A stretch of DNA of 64,000 nucleotides from Apostichopus japonicus (taxonomy: Eukaryota; Echinodermata; Holothuroidea; Aspidochirotida; Stichopodidae), in the NCBI RefSeq assembly GCF_037975245.1, contig NC_092569.1:33501668-33565667 (forward strand), given 5' to 3'. Of the stretch, positions 9,358 to 21,800 are shown piece after piece (position 1 is the first letter of the stretch; each line of letters starts with the position of its first letter). A program made the position numbers and the translations under genes. The notes beneath the pieces were generated by a model, which worked only from the letters and a program-made list of their open reading frames with translations, searched no databases and had not been told where the DNA came from.

Positions 9358-12150
9358 CATTGGTATTTTTGTTTACTTCGAAGCATGATAGCTGGGACTT
9401 AGGTTTACCTCGGGGATAGGTTTACGTCTAGGGTCTTCTTGTTCAATCAATTTCACTTCCTTTGAGGAATGATTATTTCAAGTTAAGAGAAAACCTCATA
9501 AACTTTTCAATTCCGAAGTTACAAAAAAAAAATCGTTCATTTAAAGGGTAAAATTTCCCCTCAAAAGTGGAGGTAATTCCGAAGGGTATATAACAGAATT
9601 ACGAACATGGTATGTTGATCCCAACTTTACACCGCGATTTTGACCAAATGCGGCTATATATAGTTCCGAAACTTAAAGGTTCCTCTAATTACACTGAAAT
9701 CTTCGTGTTTGTACTTTTTCTTCCATTAATTTGGGATATTTAAGAAAATAAGAGTTTCTATTTTAACTGGCAAATTTACACGTAACGAAACAACGCCCCC
9801 ATACATAAGCAGTTCTTTCTGTGTTCGGTGGCAGGGCAGTCGATCGGATCGTATTGTTGCTATCCCAATAGCCTACATTCAACGTTACTTTATGTGGGCC
9901 TAGCCATGTAGTCTACAAAGGAAAGTGCCGCAGGTTACCGTAAACGTTGCCCATTTGAAGTTGGCTTTTGGAACTTTGGTGGAGTATATGCATTGTAAGT
10001 AAATTCCTTAAAAGTGTTCCGGATATATTAATAACATTTAGAGTAAATACCTTTATGCTGAACACAAATAAAGTAAGACCATGGTTAGAGTTAGAGTAGA
10101 CTAGCCTAGGCCTAACGTTAGCCCTAAATTGGACCTATCAGTATTACTGGCTATGGTAAATCACAGCTGCCTGCTACTGCCTTTGCCGATACTCGGAATA
10201 TAAAATGTGATAAATAAATTAAAGTATATACTTGTAACAGACTGGTCAACCTACACATTTTGCAGCCTGGTGATCTTCCAGATCTTTTAAAGTAAAGGCT
10301 TAATAATTGACGCACCTCCAAATATTACTAGGCCTACTACTATTACTATACTGTACTAGCCTACTACTACTGTATCTAGTACTAGCAACGATACAGCAGG
10401 CAACCATACAGTAACTTTTTGTAGCCAAGCAGAGTTAAATATTTCATGAGTTTGAATCCATTTCAGGTATATGCTGATCAAATTGTGTTTGTGATTGTTT
10501 TTGGGCATTTGGAAATCTTACTCCCTAAAAAATAACCAAAATTACCTCAATATAATACCACTAATCTCTGGGACCTGACCTTTCTGAGGTTAGAGGCTCA
10601 GAGCATAGCAAACAGCATCCAAAGATAATGGATGTTTACTTAGGCCTTCACTACAGTAAGCTTATCGACAGATGTGTCAATTTAGGGGTATGAAAAAACT
10701 TGCATTCGTGCGATGCAATTTTGAACCATTTCACGAAATATAAATCTTTGGGTATGTCTCAATCTCTCTGCCATAAAATAAGGCAGTCAGAAAGTCACAA
10801 CTCCACAAAAACAGATACACAAGCAAACGGAACACTACAGTAAAAGAAAGGGCCTGATAGATTCCATAAACGAGTTACAAAAGTAAAAAATGTGAAAACG
10901 TTTGCCGTCTCAGTACAATATTCATCCCCACAATATTCTCTATATGTGTTAGTGTGCATCACTTAGCCCTGTGCGTACAGTAGTAGTGGTGTGTCATTGG
11001 TTCTGATTCAGAGAACTAAGTCACACAGGGCCTCAGTGTAGCAGTGTACAACAAGTTTTTGTAACATGAGTTTTTTTTCCCTGCACCTATGGGATGAATC
11101 ATGGCTGAAGGTAAACAATTGAGTATTCATTTTAGGATAACAAAGCAATCATGGCTAAGTATTTTAGGCATTTTGATATTAACATTATGATGTGGGTAGT
11201 GTTAATAGTGCTGAAGTAATAGCTTGATCAAAAGTATTCCTCAAAGTCCCACAATGCCTTCACAGGGTGACCTACTGTACAGTCACTTGAGCACTTAGGA
11301 GTTTTTGCGAAAAGAGCAAATTCCTTGTCCAAAATTTCTAGGTTTGATCCAGTTTTACGGAGTCCCATAACAAAAAAACACAGCCTGTGATATATCAATG
11401 GAAAAGTGTAAAGATTCAATGTAACATATTTGAAAGAATTAGAGTATGTTGAAAAACCACCAGCTATGCATTTTAAGGAAATAAACAGTATATACCTCAT
11501 TGAACCTTGCATTGTGTTCACACTAATGAGTTATGAAATTGTTATCAGTGTCTTCATCATTAAAAGCTATTAATTAGGTTGATCAATGGTCTCACATATT
11601 AGTGCAATCACAGAGGTTAAATTTCAATCAGGTTATAATGCCAAGGGAAACCAGACCTACTTCATAAAAATAAAAAAATCATGGCTCCTATAAAAATCAT
11701 TCATGATAAAAACCAGCATACATACAGTATGTGCAACTAAAGTAGTTTCATATTGGGTATCATGTCCAAATAAAAGCTCTTGATTGTATTCAGTTTTCAT
11801 ACTTTTAAAATGACCATCTGTGTGCAGTAATTTGGTGTTAGTAAGTAACATGAAAATGCACAAGACTAATGTTCAACAGGCACTAGAAAGTTCTCATGTC
11901 CATAGCACGAACCAGGGAGTTGTTCCATTACAATTCCCTGCACGAACATGCTATTATGATCAGAGTTGTTATGGAACAATTAAAACTCCCTTGTATGATG
12001 TTAGCACTGTACTGTGTGACAAAACACTTAAATGCATACATGTGGTAACATGTTGTTATGATCCGATACTAGCTGGTTGGATGTATAAATAGATCACCAT
12101 TATGCAAACTGCACTGAACATGGTTTCCATTATGTAATAAGTTTCATTTT
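9358..12150. other. Spacer without a recognised gene
   Basis: I see no supported coding exon. Around 10080-10400 there are many AGGCCTA/TAGGCC motifs and ACTACTACT runs. 10970-11490 is one copy of a dispersed repeat described separately. The open frame at 11228-11521 (minus) lies mostly inside that repeat and is not called a gene. Confidence 0.5.
10970..11490. repeat. Dispersed repeat, uninterrupted copy (inverted partner 46680-48760)
   Basis: The reverse complement of 46.68-48.76 kb aligns here in blocks. Examples are GAGAACTAAGTCA, GGCTGAAGGTAAACAATTGA, GCGAAAAGAGCAAATTCCTT and CCACCAGCTATGCATTTTAA. The copy here lacks two insertions found in the other copy and so shows both empty target sites: TTTGAAAG near 11440 and GCACCTATGG near 11085. 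Confidence 0.8.
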
Positions 12151-12179
12151 ATGAATTTGTCAATCTGACATGTAAATTA

Positions 12180-13120
12180 TTAACAATCCATTATCTCTTC
12201 AAATATTTATGGCAGAGCTGTAGTCGAGTCCAATTAGCCAGAGCCCGATCCAAGTCCGAGTCCATCTGGTCTGAGCCAAATACAAGACCCCTCAAGTCCG
12301 AGCCGACTCCAGATACTAAAGATCACATTTGGTAAAAATTCTTGAACTCTTATGATAATTATGCACCCAGGAGGAAATTTACCTCATGCTATAATTTTTT
12401 CGGACCAGATAAGTGGCAGCAAGCTCTTCCTGGTTCATAAATGTTATACAACTACTTGGAGGGGAGACACCAAGGTCCTTCAATACTTTCAGTTACCCAA
12501 TAAATGCTAATTAGACGCTCAATAATGCTTCCCACAATGGGGGTGTTTGGTCTAGCAAACCTTAAGTCTAGTGGACCCTCAATATAATGGGCATCCCTCT
12601 TGTTGGTACTGCATGTGGTATCCTTTGTTAGTGAAACTAAGAGTTTTATCCTAGTCATTACATTGAGGGATGCTCTTTATTAAACTCCCTTTCTTCACTG
12701 CATCGTATTGGTGGTCCATTATTTCAGCTGTAATATTGCTAGTACTGTATTTGAGAATGCTTTTGTTAGTGAAACGAAGAGTTTAATGCTATCCATTACA
12801 TTTAGGAGTTAACTTTCTAAGTCTCTACCTTCTCAACATCATATCATAAATTATTAACAATCCATTATCTTTTTATATTTATGGCAGAGCTGTAGTCGAG
12901 TGCAATTAGCCAGAGTCTGAGCCAAGTCCGAGCCCACTTGGTATGAGCCAAATCCAAGACCCTTCAAGTCCGAGCCGACTCCAGATATTCAAATATGATC
13001 ACCTTTGGTAAAAATTCTTGAACTGTTATGATAATTATGCACCCAGGAGGAAATTTACCTCATGCTATAATTTTTTCGGACCAGATAAGTGGCAGCAAGC
13101 TTTTCCTGGTTCATAAATGT
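12180..13120. repeat. Pair of ~270-bp direct repeats with a smaller internal duplication
   Basis: TTATGGCAGAGCTGTAGTCG begins the similar parts at about 12210 and 12880. They share AGTCCGAG-type stretches and GCACCCAGGAGGAAATTTAC, and end with CCTGGTTCATAAATGTT. Between them TTAGTGAAACTAAGAGTTTT (about 12628) is repeated in diverged form near 12765. No protein similarity is seen. Confidence 0.8.
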
Positions 13121-16090
13121 TCAGCCCGGGCGCTCAACTTTCAAACCATGCAGGGAGAGGCAAAATCATATTCAAACCACGACCACCGCCAGGTTAAAAC
13201 GTGCTTGTGAGAACCCTGCTCTACTAAAAGTGATATTCTAGTTACATTTAGGATTGCTCATTAAGATTTTCAAATCATCATCATTGTCATGGTTGCTACT
13301 TTTTCTGATGTCATCATCATTTGTGAATTATTGTTATTGTTGCCATGTTACATTTGCCAGTATCAATTTTGCTTATTGGTCTCTCAAAATTGCAGAGTAG
13401 AAGGAAGAAATGTTAGCTAATAGTTATTATACCATTTGTTCTTGGTCTCTAAATTGTTTACGCTGAGGTCAGTATGAACAGAAGTGTTTATAATAGTTTT
13501 TCTTTCTGTTAAAGTATTTTCTGAATCATTTCATTAATTTTATATTTATACTGGAATTTTCAGTAGGTGTTGGCTTCATTGAGGGTCAAAGGCTACTCAA
13601 GGTCAGTAGAGTAACATAGAGCATCTAACTCAACAAGGAAAAGTTGGTAGTCATATGTAGTGCATATAGGTTTCTGACATTGAGTACTATTCTATAAATT
13701 TGTACAGTATAGCAGAAGCCCATGTGAGATAACTAGATATCTGAAACTGAAAGCCCTGTTAACATGATAGTTCAATATTGGAATGATGAATGGAAGTTTG
13801 TATGCAGGTGTGTCATGTGCTGAGTTCACGATAATGCTTTTAGCCAAGTCAAAGGTTATTTGAGGCCAATATAGGTAAAATCTGAAACCCTTCATGATCC
13901 CATACTATCTAGTATCTGACTAGTAGCTGCTTTAATAGCTGAATCTTAGGGCAATTAATATATTTATCAGAACAAGTAATGTACCTCAAAAGACTTCTTA
14001 AGCTCTTTTGAGCCCCATTCAATATTTCAGTGTATTAACTTCATCATTCTTTTAACAAATTTACTCCAAATTGCTAGTTTCATGTTCTGGCAATGAACCT
14101 TTGTCATATCATGTTGCATGAGTGCTGTAACTGGTTTACAAGCTTGCAAAAGTCTCAAAAGGAGGATAGGGTGTTTGGATAAATAGTTCAAAATAATATT
14201 AACAAAATTGTACCATATTTTGCTTTTCTTTTTTCCCATATGTTGCCACTGCTTGAATAAGACTAGTTGATAGGACTTTTTGTGAGCTCCACCTTTCACA
14301 ACAAGGTACAATAGACTTCAACTGCATCTTGTTGGCAACATCCTAGGAAAGTTTCAATAAACACAGATGTTTCTATAAATGAGAAATCTGATGAACATTC
14401 CAATACTGCGAGTCTTTATTGGACATTTCAGCAGGAGGCAATAACCAATTTTGCTATCGTTACATACTGTAGGTCCTTCATAAAATGCCACTTAAAGAAC
14501 TATATTACTTCCTTGGGAAGGTGAATTTTATTGTCAAATACAACATCTGTCAAATATTTAGTTTCCCAACCTGTCCAACTCCCCCACCCCTCCATTTATC
14601 CTGAGTAGTTTACAAAAACTGGGAGAGAACATTTTTTGTGGGAAACAAGGTTAAATAATGTTGTTTGAGGTATTGAGCATTTATCTATATTTCCCTTTCG
14701 AATCTAGATAGGAGGAAGTAGCAAACAATGCAAGGAAAACATGAAGTTCAAGTGGATGCTTTAATTGCTTTTACCCAAAACATTGCTATATTCATTGATA
14801 AATATAATCCACTTCAAATTCAGTACCGTTATACAACATGCAAAAGAGATATGATATTGATGTACTTTCTGAATTTAGACCATTGCAGGTGAACAAGTTT
14901 AACATTGGTTTTTAATTTGACTGTATGTAGAAAACACCGGTTACATTACGGTCGTGTAAATACATATTACTGCTAGGAGCTGTTTAACAAACAGTGAAAG
15001 AAAAATTTATTACTTGACTATCAAGAGATTCGCAGAACTCCACTCCTTCAACAATATTTACAGTGGTGCAGACTTCAAAGCAGTGCAAGGGCAACAACTG
15101 CCTATCTCTTTAAGAAATTTCCAAGTGCTTTCATGTCTAGCATTTGCATATGTTCAAAAGAAAAATGACAAATTAAAAGATGTGGTCTTTTCAACATGTT
15201 ACCACATCTCCCCCCCCCCCCTCTCCCCCATCAAAAAAGTATTGCATGTACAGCGGTAACCCTTTTTGTACATGTGCAATATATGGGGCAGAGCCTTATT
15301 CATGACTTGACCAAGCCCATTATCCATTTGAATAGCACAAGTTATGTCAGTGGTATTCACATCAATGCCTCATAGAAAATGTGCCTCGTGGTAAATTTTC
15401 TAGCTGATAGCATGAATGTGAATGAGCTGAAGTTGTAGAAGTTGCTTTGTTTATATATTTCTGAAAGTAACATGAAATTTCATATTGATTTTTAATGAAA
15501 ATATTTGCATTTATCAGTAATAAACAGAAAGAAGACATAATGATTTCTGCTATAGTGTCTTATCTCTGCCTCTTATGTAAAAATTGTGTTCATTGGTTGG
15601 TCCTTGTACTTCGAACATATTACTCCCTAACTCAGCAAACCCATATTCGATCTGAAGATGCTAATTCAGACAGCTTACTGTTCTAGCAAGTTCTCGACCA
15701 ATTATATTGATGAATTTGCATCTGGATGAATTTGCACTGGATGAATTTGAATCATGCCAACTATGTAAGGAGCTATTTCTTTAAACCTTGCAAGACTGGT
15801 CTATAGAGTTTCAGCTAATTTAATACAAAGCCTTGTAGAACCTGGGATGTGTTATCTAGAGATGGATATACAACGAATAAAGCTAAGAATTTAAGCCGAT
15901 CGATAAAGAATTCAAATACTGTGTAATCCTATCCTACTTCAAAGGTGTACGTGGTCGAAAGGTTTCCTAGTAAAATTACTGGTCCTTTCAGATCTGCAAC
16001 TTCATCTTGAGAACTTCTTTTTGGTCACATAGTAGCTTGAAACAATTGAAAGTTGGAGACATTACTTTGAAGATATGTGCTTCGGCACCA
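13121..16090. other. Spacer without a recognised gene
   Basis: Several short open frames (for example 14027-14311 minus and 15014-15259 plus) lack domain signs or coding-like composition and I do not support them. A C-rich tract lies near 15210-15235. Confidence 0.45.
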
Positions 16091-16096
16091 TGTACT

Positions 16097-16649
16097 TAGT
16101 GGCGTAGCCAGAGGGAGGGGAGGGGGGCTGGGCGACAGCCCCATGAAAGCTTGTCGCCCTCCCACTGGGATTTTGGGTGTCGAAAAAATTACATGTGCGA
16201 AAAATATATCATTCATTGGTCTGCATGGTATCGAATCTCCATGATGACCACTCATGAACGACCCTTTGACCGCGGACCGGCAGTAGGCTATAGTTGCTGA
16301 AAAACCTGACATGACATAGCGCATAGGCCGAGATATGTCATGATATTTCAAATCAACTTACCAGATTGTCTTTTTTCTTCTATTTCTCTAAACTATTTGA
16401 TGACCATATCAAGACATGGGGATCTCAAAATAAAGGATGTTGTGAAACTTTAGAGCAGCTTACAAGGCCTGGGAAGTGTTATTTCCAACGATCTAGGAGG
16501 TCTTTATAGCTGAAAATTTCCCGTACGCTGAGCGCCAACCCATGTTGGCACTCCACTCAGGTAGTAACAAGACGCCCTCCCAGGAATTGGTCAAGCCCCC
16601 CCTCCAAGCGCCCACCCCCTCCACTGGAACAATCCTGGCTACGTCACTG
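16097..16649. mobile_element. hAT-like non-autonomous DNA transposon (553 bp)
   Basis: The left end TAGTGGCGTAGCCAG and right end CTGGCTACGTCACTG are inverted repeats with a few mismatches. Flanks are CATGTACT (16089-16096) and CATGTACC (16650-16657), an 8-bp target duplication with one mismatch. Length, ends and 8-bp duplication fit a hAT-type MITE. The minus-strand frame at 16025-16351 is repeat sequence rather than a gene. Confidence 0.75.
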
Positions 16650-16849
16650 CATGTACCACAGGTTTATCTGATATCAAAGTGAAAGCGGCTTTCCACAAGA
16701 ATAAAGAAAGCATCTCTACATTTTTGTGTAACACCTACACAACTCAATCCCACGCAAACAAGACTACCTACGTATAGTTTTCATTGAGGATTCCAATAAT
16801 TCCTGCAATTTCCTACCAATAACATTTGGAAAGTCACTCCTGTTATCGT

Positions 16850-17223
16850 GACGGAGCTAGGGGTATTGGTAAGAGGGGGTGAGAATGGTCTGTATGGGCG
16901 CTTTCGACTTTATCTAAGCGGAGCGCCACCACAGGTTGGCGCAGAGCGTACAGAAATCTTTTGAGTAAAGATACTCCCTATATGGCCGGAAATGACCCTT
17001 TCCGGGCCTTGCTAATTTGCAGATAAACGAAGAATAAATAGGTTTCATCGCCAACAAAATGTGACAAATGTCAATAGGTAGATGAGAGCGCCATAAAAAA
17101 GTCAATAATCGCGAATAAGTAAAAAAGTAATAAATAGCTGAAAAGGGCGCCAGCAGTCCATTTGAGTCCATTGGTGGGGGGGGGGGGCATCCGCCCCCTG
17201 ACTGTATTGACGCTCCGCCACTG
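16850..17223. mobile_element. Possible second short TIR element
   Basis: The left end GTGACGGAGCTAGGGGT and right end ACGCTCCGCCACTG are roughly inverted. A G-run is present near 17176-17187. I find no convincing target duplication. Internal AGCGCCACCACAGGTTGGCG resembles a segment of the element at 16097-16649, so the two may belong to related families. Confidence 0.4.
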
Positions 17224-18665
17224 TTGGGAGCTCAGTGTAGGAAGAGAAGGGGGGAGAGGGCGGTACTTTTTAACGGTTTAGGTGAGCGTCTGCAATGATT
17301 CGTAATGACATGTTAACTCAAGCGTTCAACATGCTCAAATAAAAAGAATGAATGAGGAGGAATTCATATCACTTTTCAATCATTTTTTGAAACAAATTGA
17401 GCGAATTGATCGCTAGTAATCTTGAAATTAGTTTTATCACGGTCGTTGTCATGTTTTTCATATGTACCTTTCTCATATAAAAGAATTCTGTACGTAATGT
17501 TATCAGAAATACTTTTAAAGTGACACCAAAGAGATTAATTTTTTTTCGAATTTGTTAATAATATTGTCTTTTAAGAGACACCGTAGACACGTTGCTCGGT
17601 TGGGTTTACTGCAATAGTGGCAAATGGAGACCAATATCCGCACTTAGTGGACCTAATGTTATAGTCGTGCATTGACCTTGAACAGAGGGGCCTACCGTGA
17701 AAACGTACGGAAAATTCATCCTTTTATATCTCAGGGAGACAATTCCACTGGATACAATAATACGACTCAAAAGTCCATAGATGTGGTCATCATAACAATC
17801 ACAATAAAAGATATGTTGAAAAGCAGATTAAAGATATGATGGAAACTCAAATGTGGACCAAAAAAACGATGTCCCTACGGATGCCGTTTAGTGACATTTA
17901 CATAATTTGTGTGTAGTAGGTTCCGTAGCTCTTTTGTGGAAAAACTTTGTTATATGTGCAGGCTTCTAAGATGACAAGATCAATGAATGCATTAATTCGA
18001 TTGTGGATACTCAGTGTGCTTTGCACCTCTGATACATCTTATCATCACTAAGAAAAGATGTTTAAATCTCTAAAAGGATATAGTAGTTGGGTCTGAAGAA
18101 AAGCATAGTCTTCAAATAAAAAAAGGGCAAAGAACAGCAGTTCAGGACTTCATTCAGGAATGCTCACGACAACCACCAGCATATCTCATTGTGTTCATGT
18201 GATGAATAACCTTCGAGAGTTACTACAAACAATGCACTAGTTTCTGAAGTATGCAAACTAAATTTCATCCCTGATAGTCAAAGAGTTCTAGCAAGTCGAG
18301 TTTGACATGCAAATGTGCCAAATAGGTTTGAAGTTTTGGTTTACATCACTTGAACTTTACTTATATCACCATAAATCAAAGCAACACAAACATTATGCAT
18401 TTGTACTATGCCTACTAATCCATTTCATCAGACCTATCGTCAAGGAAGTGTTTTTGGCACAGAGCCCATGAAAAGATATTTCAGTAATTATATTCCTTTG
18501 TTTAGGATACAATAACTTATGGAATAAGATTATGTGAGAAATATCAATTTTAATAAATTTGATTTGTTTATTTTTTTACATCTGAATTAAATTTCTCACT
18601 CAGAGTAAATTATATACTTTTGAGAGAGCTTGAGTTACAATCATAGCACAACTTGATATACTCAC

Positions 18666-18802
18666 CGTTCACCATGGCGCATGCTTAAGAAAAGGCGAGG
18701 AATACCATGTCTACATGCACAGCCGAATACACCCTTTGATGACAAGTTTGCGGATTTGTCCTTTGAGCGAATTGTATTGGCTGCCTGGAAGTTGCTACAA
18801 TC
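18666..18802 (-). CDS. KDZ gene exon with GVFGCACRHGIP motif
   Basis: Acceptor ATCTCTAG, donor GTGAGT, 137 nt, phase 0 to 2. It encodes DCSNFQAANTIRSKDKSANL, SSKGVFGCACRHGIPRLFLS and MRHGER. This Cys/His block is the strongest family signature in the gene. The next exon should start in phase 2 but was not found. Confidence 0.78.
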
Positions 18803-21800
18803 CTAGAGATATGACACAAAATACAACACAATGTACATCAAAGGAGATTGCACATTTCAAATGTGGCTAAAATGAATGTACTTGAATAATGTCTCAAGAA
18901 GTTCAATATTTTTGAAACAACTGAAAACAAGAGAACACAAAAGAGGATAGACTCGAGTGCACCAACTGTGCAAAACTGAGAGACATACTTGTTACGTAGA
19001 TTGCAAGTGTAGGAATGCAAAGATAACAATTATAGCCATTTGAGGGCAATAACTCCGTTTAGTTAGATAAACACCCCCCCCCCTCCTTTTGTCCGAAATG
19101 ATTTGGTTGCCTGCAAAAGCTGTACCATTTGAGCTGATCAGAGTTGCAGATATATGGTAGATTTCAGATGAGAGAATTTTATGTATATTTTTTCTTCAAT
19201 GAATACAAATAACGTGTTTCAACAAGAGAAAAGCTCAAACTTCTCATTTTGGACACAAAAAAAAACCCAGACCTGAGTTAGGTCAGGAAGACAAATATTA
19301 TTGTTTAAGAATGTGAGCTTATCATTGGATACTACATCATTAACTGATCATAAGTATCTGAACTTTGAACTAGGCAAAAAGAAAATACTTGAACTTTCAA
19401 AGTCTTTGTTTTCCAAGTGTGTAAGTCTCCTACCATAGTGTCTTCTTTGTTCACTTCATCAGATTGGTAGCTGTCTACAAAAGAATTAACTTCTTTATCA
19501 TCAAGGAAGTACCTTGTAGAATGCTTCGGTGGCTGTGAACTTGTACCTGAGTTGCTTTTTCTGCCAAGACCAAAATTGGCATCAAAACTGACAAAAATTT
19601 TCCCCTCTTCCTATTAGGGGAGTAGAAAAAAGTAAAAAGAAAGATTACCATAAACTGTAAATGAAATTGACACATGTCATTCTGCATGTAAATAGTGATG
19701 GGATCAACATAAAACCACATTTTTACAGACACAAACCTCTTGATAAAGATGGCAAGACAAACAAGATTGAAGAGGGATTATGTATTGGCGTTAATCCACG
19801 CTATTCTGTCCTCTCAAGGGACTTGATATAAATATTACTATCTCCTTATAATATTTTCAGGATTCCACTTGTTAAGTGTGCAAACAAAGCATCATTTAAA
19901 TTTGGAGAGAGTGCAACAAATCTACTTTTCATGCTTGATTTAAAATGAAATGGTCCATGCATGTTTATTCCAACACTGTAACTTCATATGCTTTCATGGT
20001 AATATATTATTTCTTGTTACTTTTTTAATATTAGCAATCAAGGCAAAAATTAAAGCAACATTTTGCATTTGTTGCCATTTTCCACTTTTTTGACATGTCC
20101 ATTGAGGTTTTTACATATATCACTCACAAAACAGCAAACTAAGATATTAGCCAAGTTTTTCCCTGCAAGCAGCATTAATTGGCGAGTAATTAAGGACATT
20201 TGCAGATAATGATAAAAGTGTATAACGACAAAATCCACATTTAAAATTAATCGCATGCAGTTCCCCCAAAACCCTGCTAGTTTGAATTGAACCAATCAGA
20301 GATGCAGGTTTGGTTATGAGCCGTTGCTAAAAAATAGATTCAAACGTTGCATTGGTACAACCAGGGAGTTGTTATGGAACTCCCTGGTACAATTGCCCAA
20401 CGGAAAAAATCTGTGAGAAATCAAAGTTGAAAGTTGTAAATTTTTTGACTTTCTATGCCACCATTTGAAGTAAGATTTGAATAGATAAGCTAGTTATGTA
20501 TGTCGTTATTGCATCGTGGAGTCAATGAGGTTGAGAAAGTTCATAGAAAAGGACGCAAAATGCTGCTTTAAGACACCCTGTGATATGTTAAGAAGTATTC
20601 TCCAATGTGTGATGGACAATTAGTGATGGACTTCAGCATTGGTTCTCCTGGTGTCAGCATGAAATATCTTTGAATGAGCTGTCACAAATATTTAGAGCAT
20701 GCAATAAATATTCCAACTAAAAATTCCACTGTAGAGACAATGAAATTTGCACTACAGGAGCATTCTATGCAATAATCATAACTACAAACTTTACAGAAAA
20801 GCAGAATACCCTAACAATTTTATTTTTTTGAGCTGTAGCAAATTTATAGCTACATTTTTGCCCAAAATTGACAGCTGAGAATCCAATAATTTATAGAAAA
20901 CAGGGGGGGGGGGGGGGGGTGAGCAAGTGAATCCTCAAGATACAAAATGATGCAAAATGTTTAATATTAAAGTACTTAAATATTTGCAAACATTTCTTTG
21001 TATTCCTATTCTTAGATCAGGAACGGCATCGTCATCCCCTGTGCTGCCAATGATTGAAGGATTCCTGTAATGCTATTATAACTTACCAGTTGCAAACCTT
21101 TGTATAAATTGAATGCAAGTGTTAAGTAATTTATATGATTAAATTTAGGTTTCACGTTACCTTTGGACAAGCGGGACAAGATGTTCCATCATCTATATCA
21201 AGACCCTCTCCTTGTAGGTGGCTGATCAAAAAGTAAAAGTGACGGAATTCCTCAAAGGTCTCATCTGTTAAGGTGCGATACAGGTAGGATATCTGAAAAT
21301 TCCAAATGTTAGTCGGATACAATTTTTGCTTGTAAATGAAGATATAGGAGATGTGCTAACTTAATGACCGTAAAGCAAGCAGCACATACCTGTTGGTCAA
21401 AAAACTCCTACATCAATGCCTGCATGTTAGATACCAGAATATCCATGAAAATCAAAGCTAAGACATGTATTTCCTTTTGGCTGTTTAAACTGTGTAAAAA
21501 ACAACTTTTTATTTAAAAAGCGAGCCATCTTAAGTATTAAATAAGACATTTGTGAGATGCGGTGGAGTGCCCTATGTGTGCTCAACTTCAAATGGTTACT
21601 CACTGATAAAACAATATCGTATTGTTTCCTGTGAACATCAATGTGCAGTCAGTATTACGACATGTTAAATTCTGATTCTATTACCTAAAATTCTTACCAA
21701 CAATTTTTTTTCAAGACCCACATCTAGGGGGATCCAAGAAGCTGCAAAGTTAACTTGACACTCACATCGTTATCTGCTATTCCATGTAGCCACTTCAATG

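Noticed and set aside
11228-11521. 97-residue minus-strand frame
   Set aside because: Lies mostly in a dispersed repeat whose other copy (46.68-48.76 kb) does not keep the frame.
12200-13120. AGTCCGAG-type repeats as a possible CRISPR-like array
   Set aside because: Spacing is irregular and the context is a eukaryotic direct duplication of repeat DNA.
16025-16351. 108-residue minus-strand frame
   Set aside because: It lies across the 553-bp hAT-like element and its flank; no domain, Pro-rich end comes from repeat sequence.
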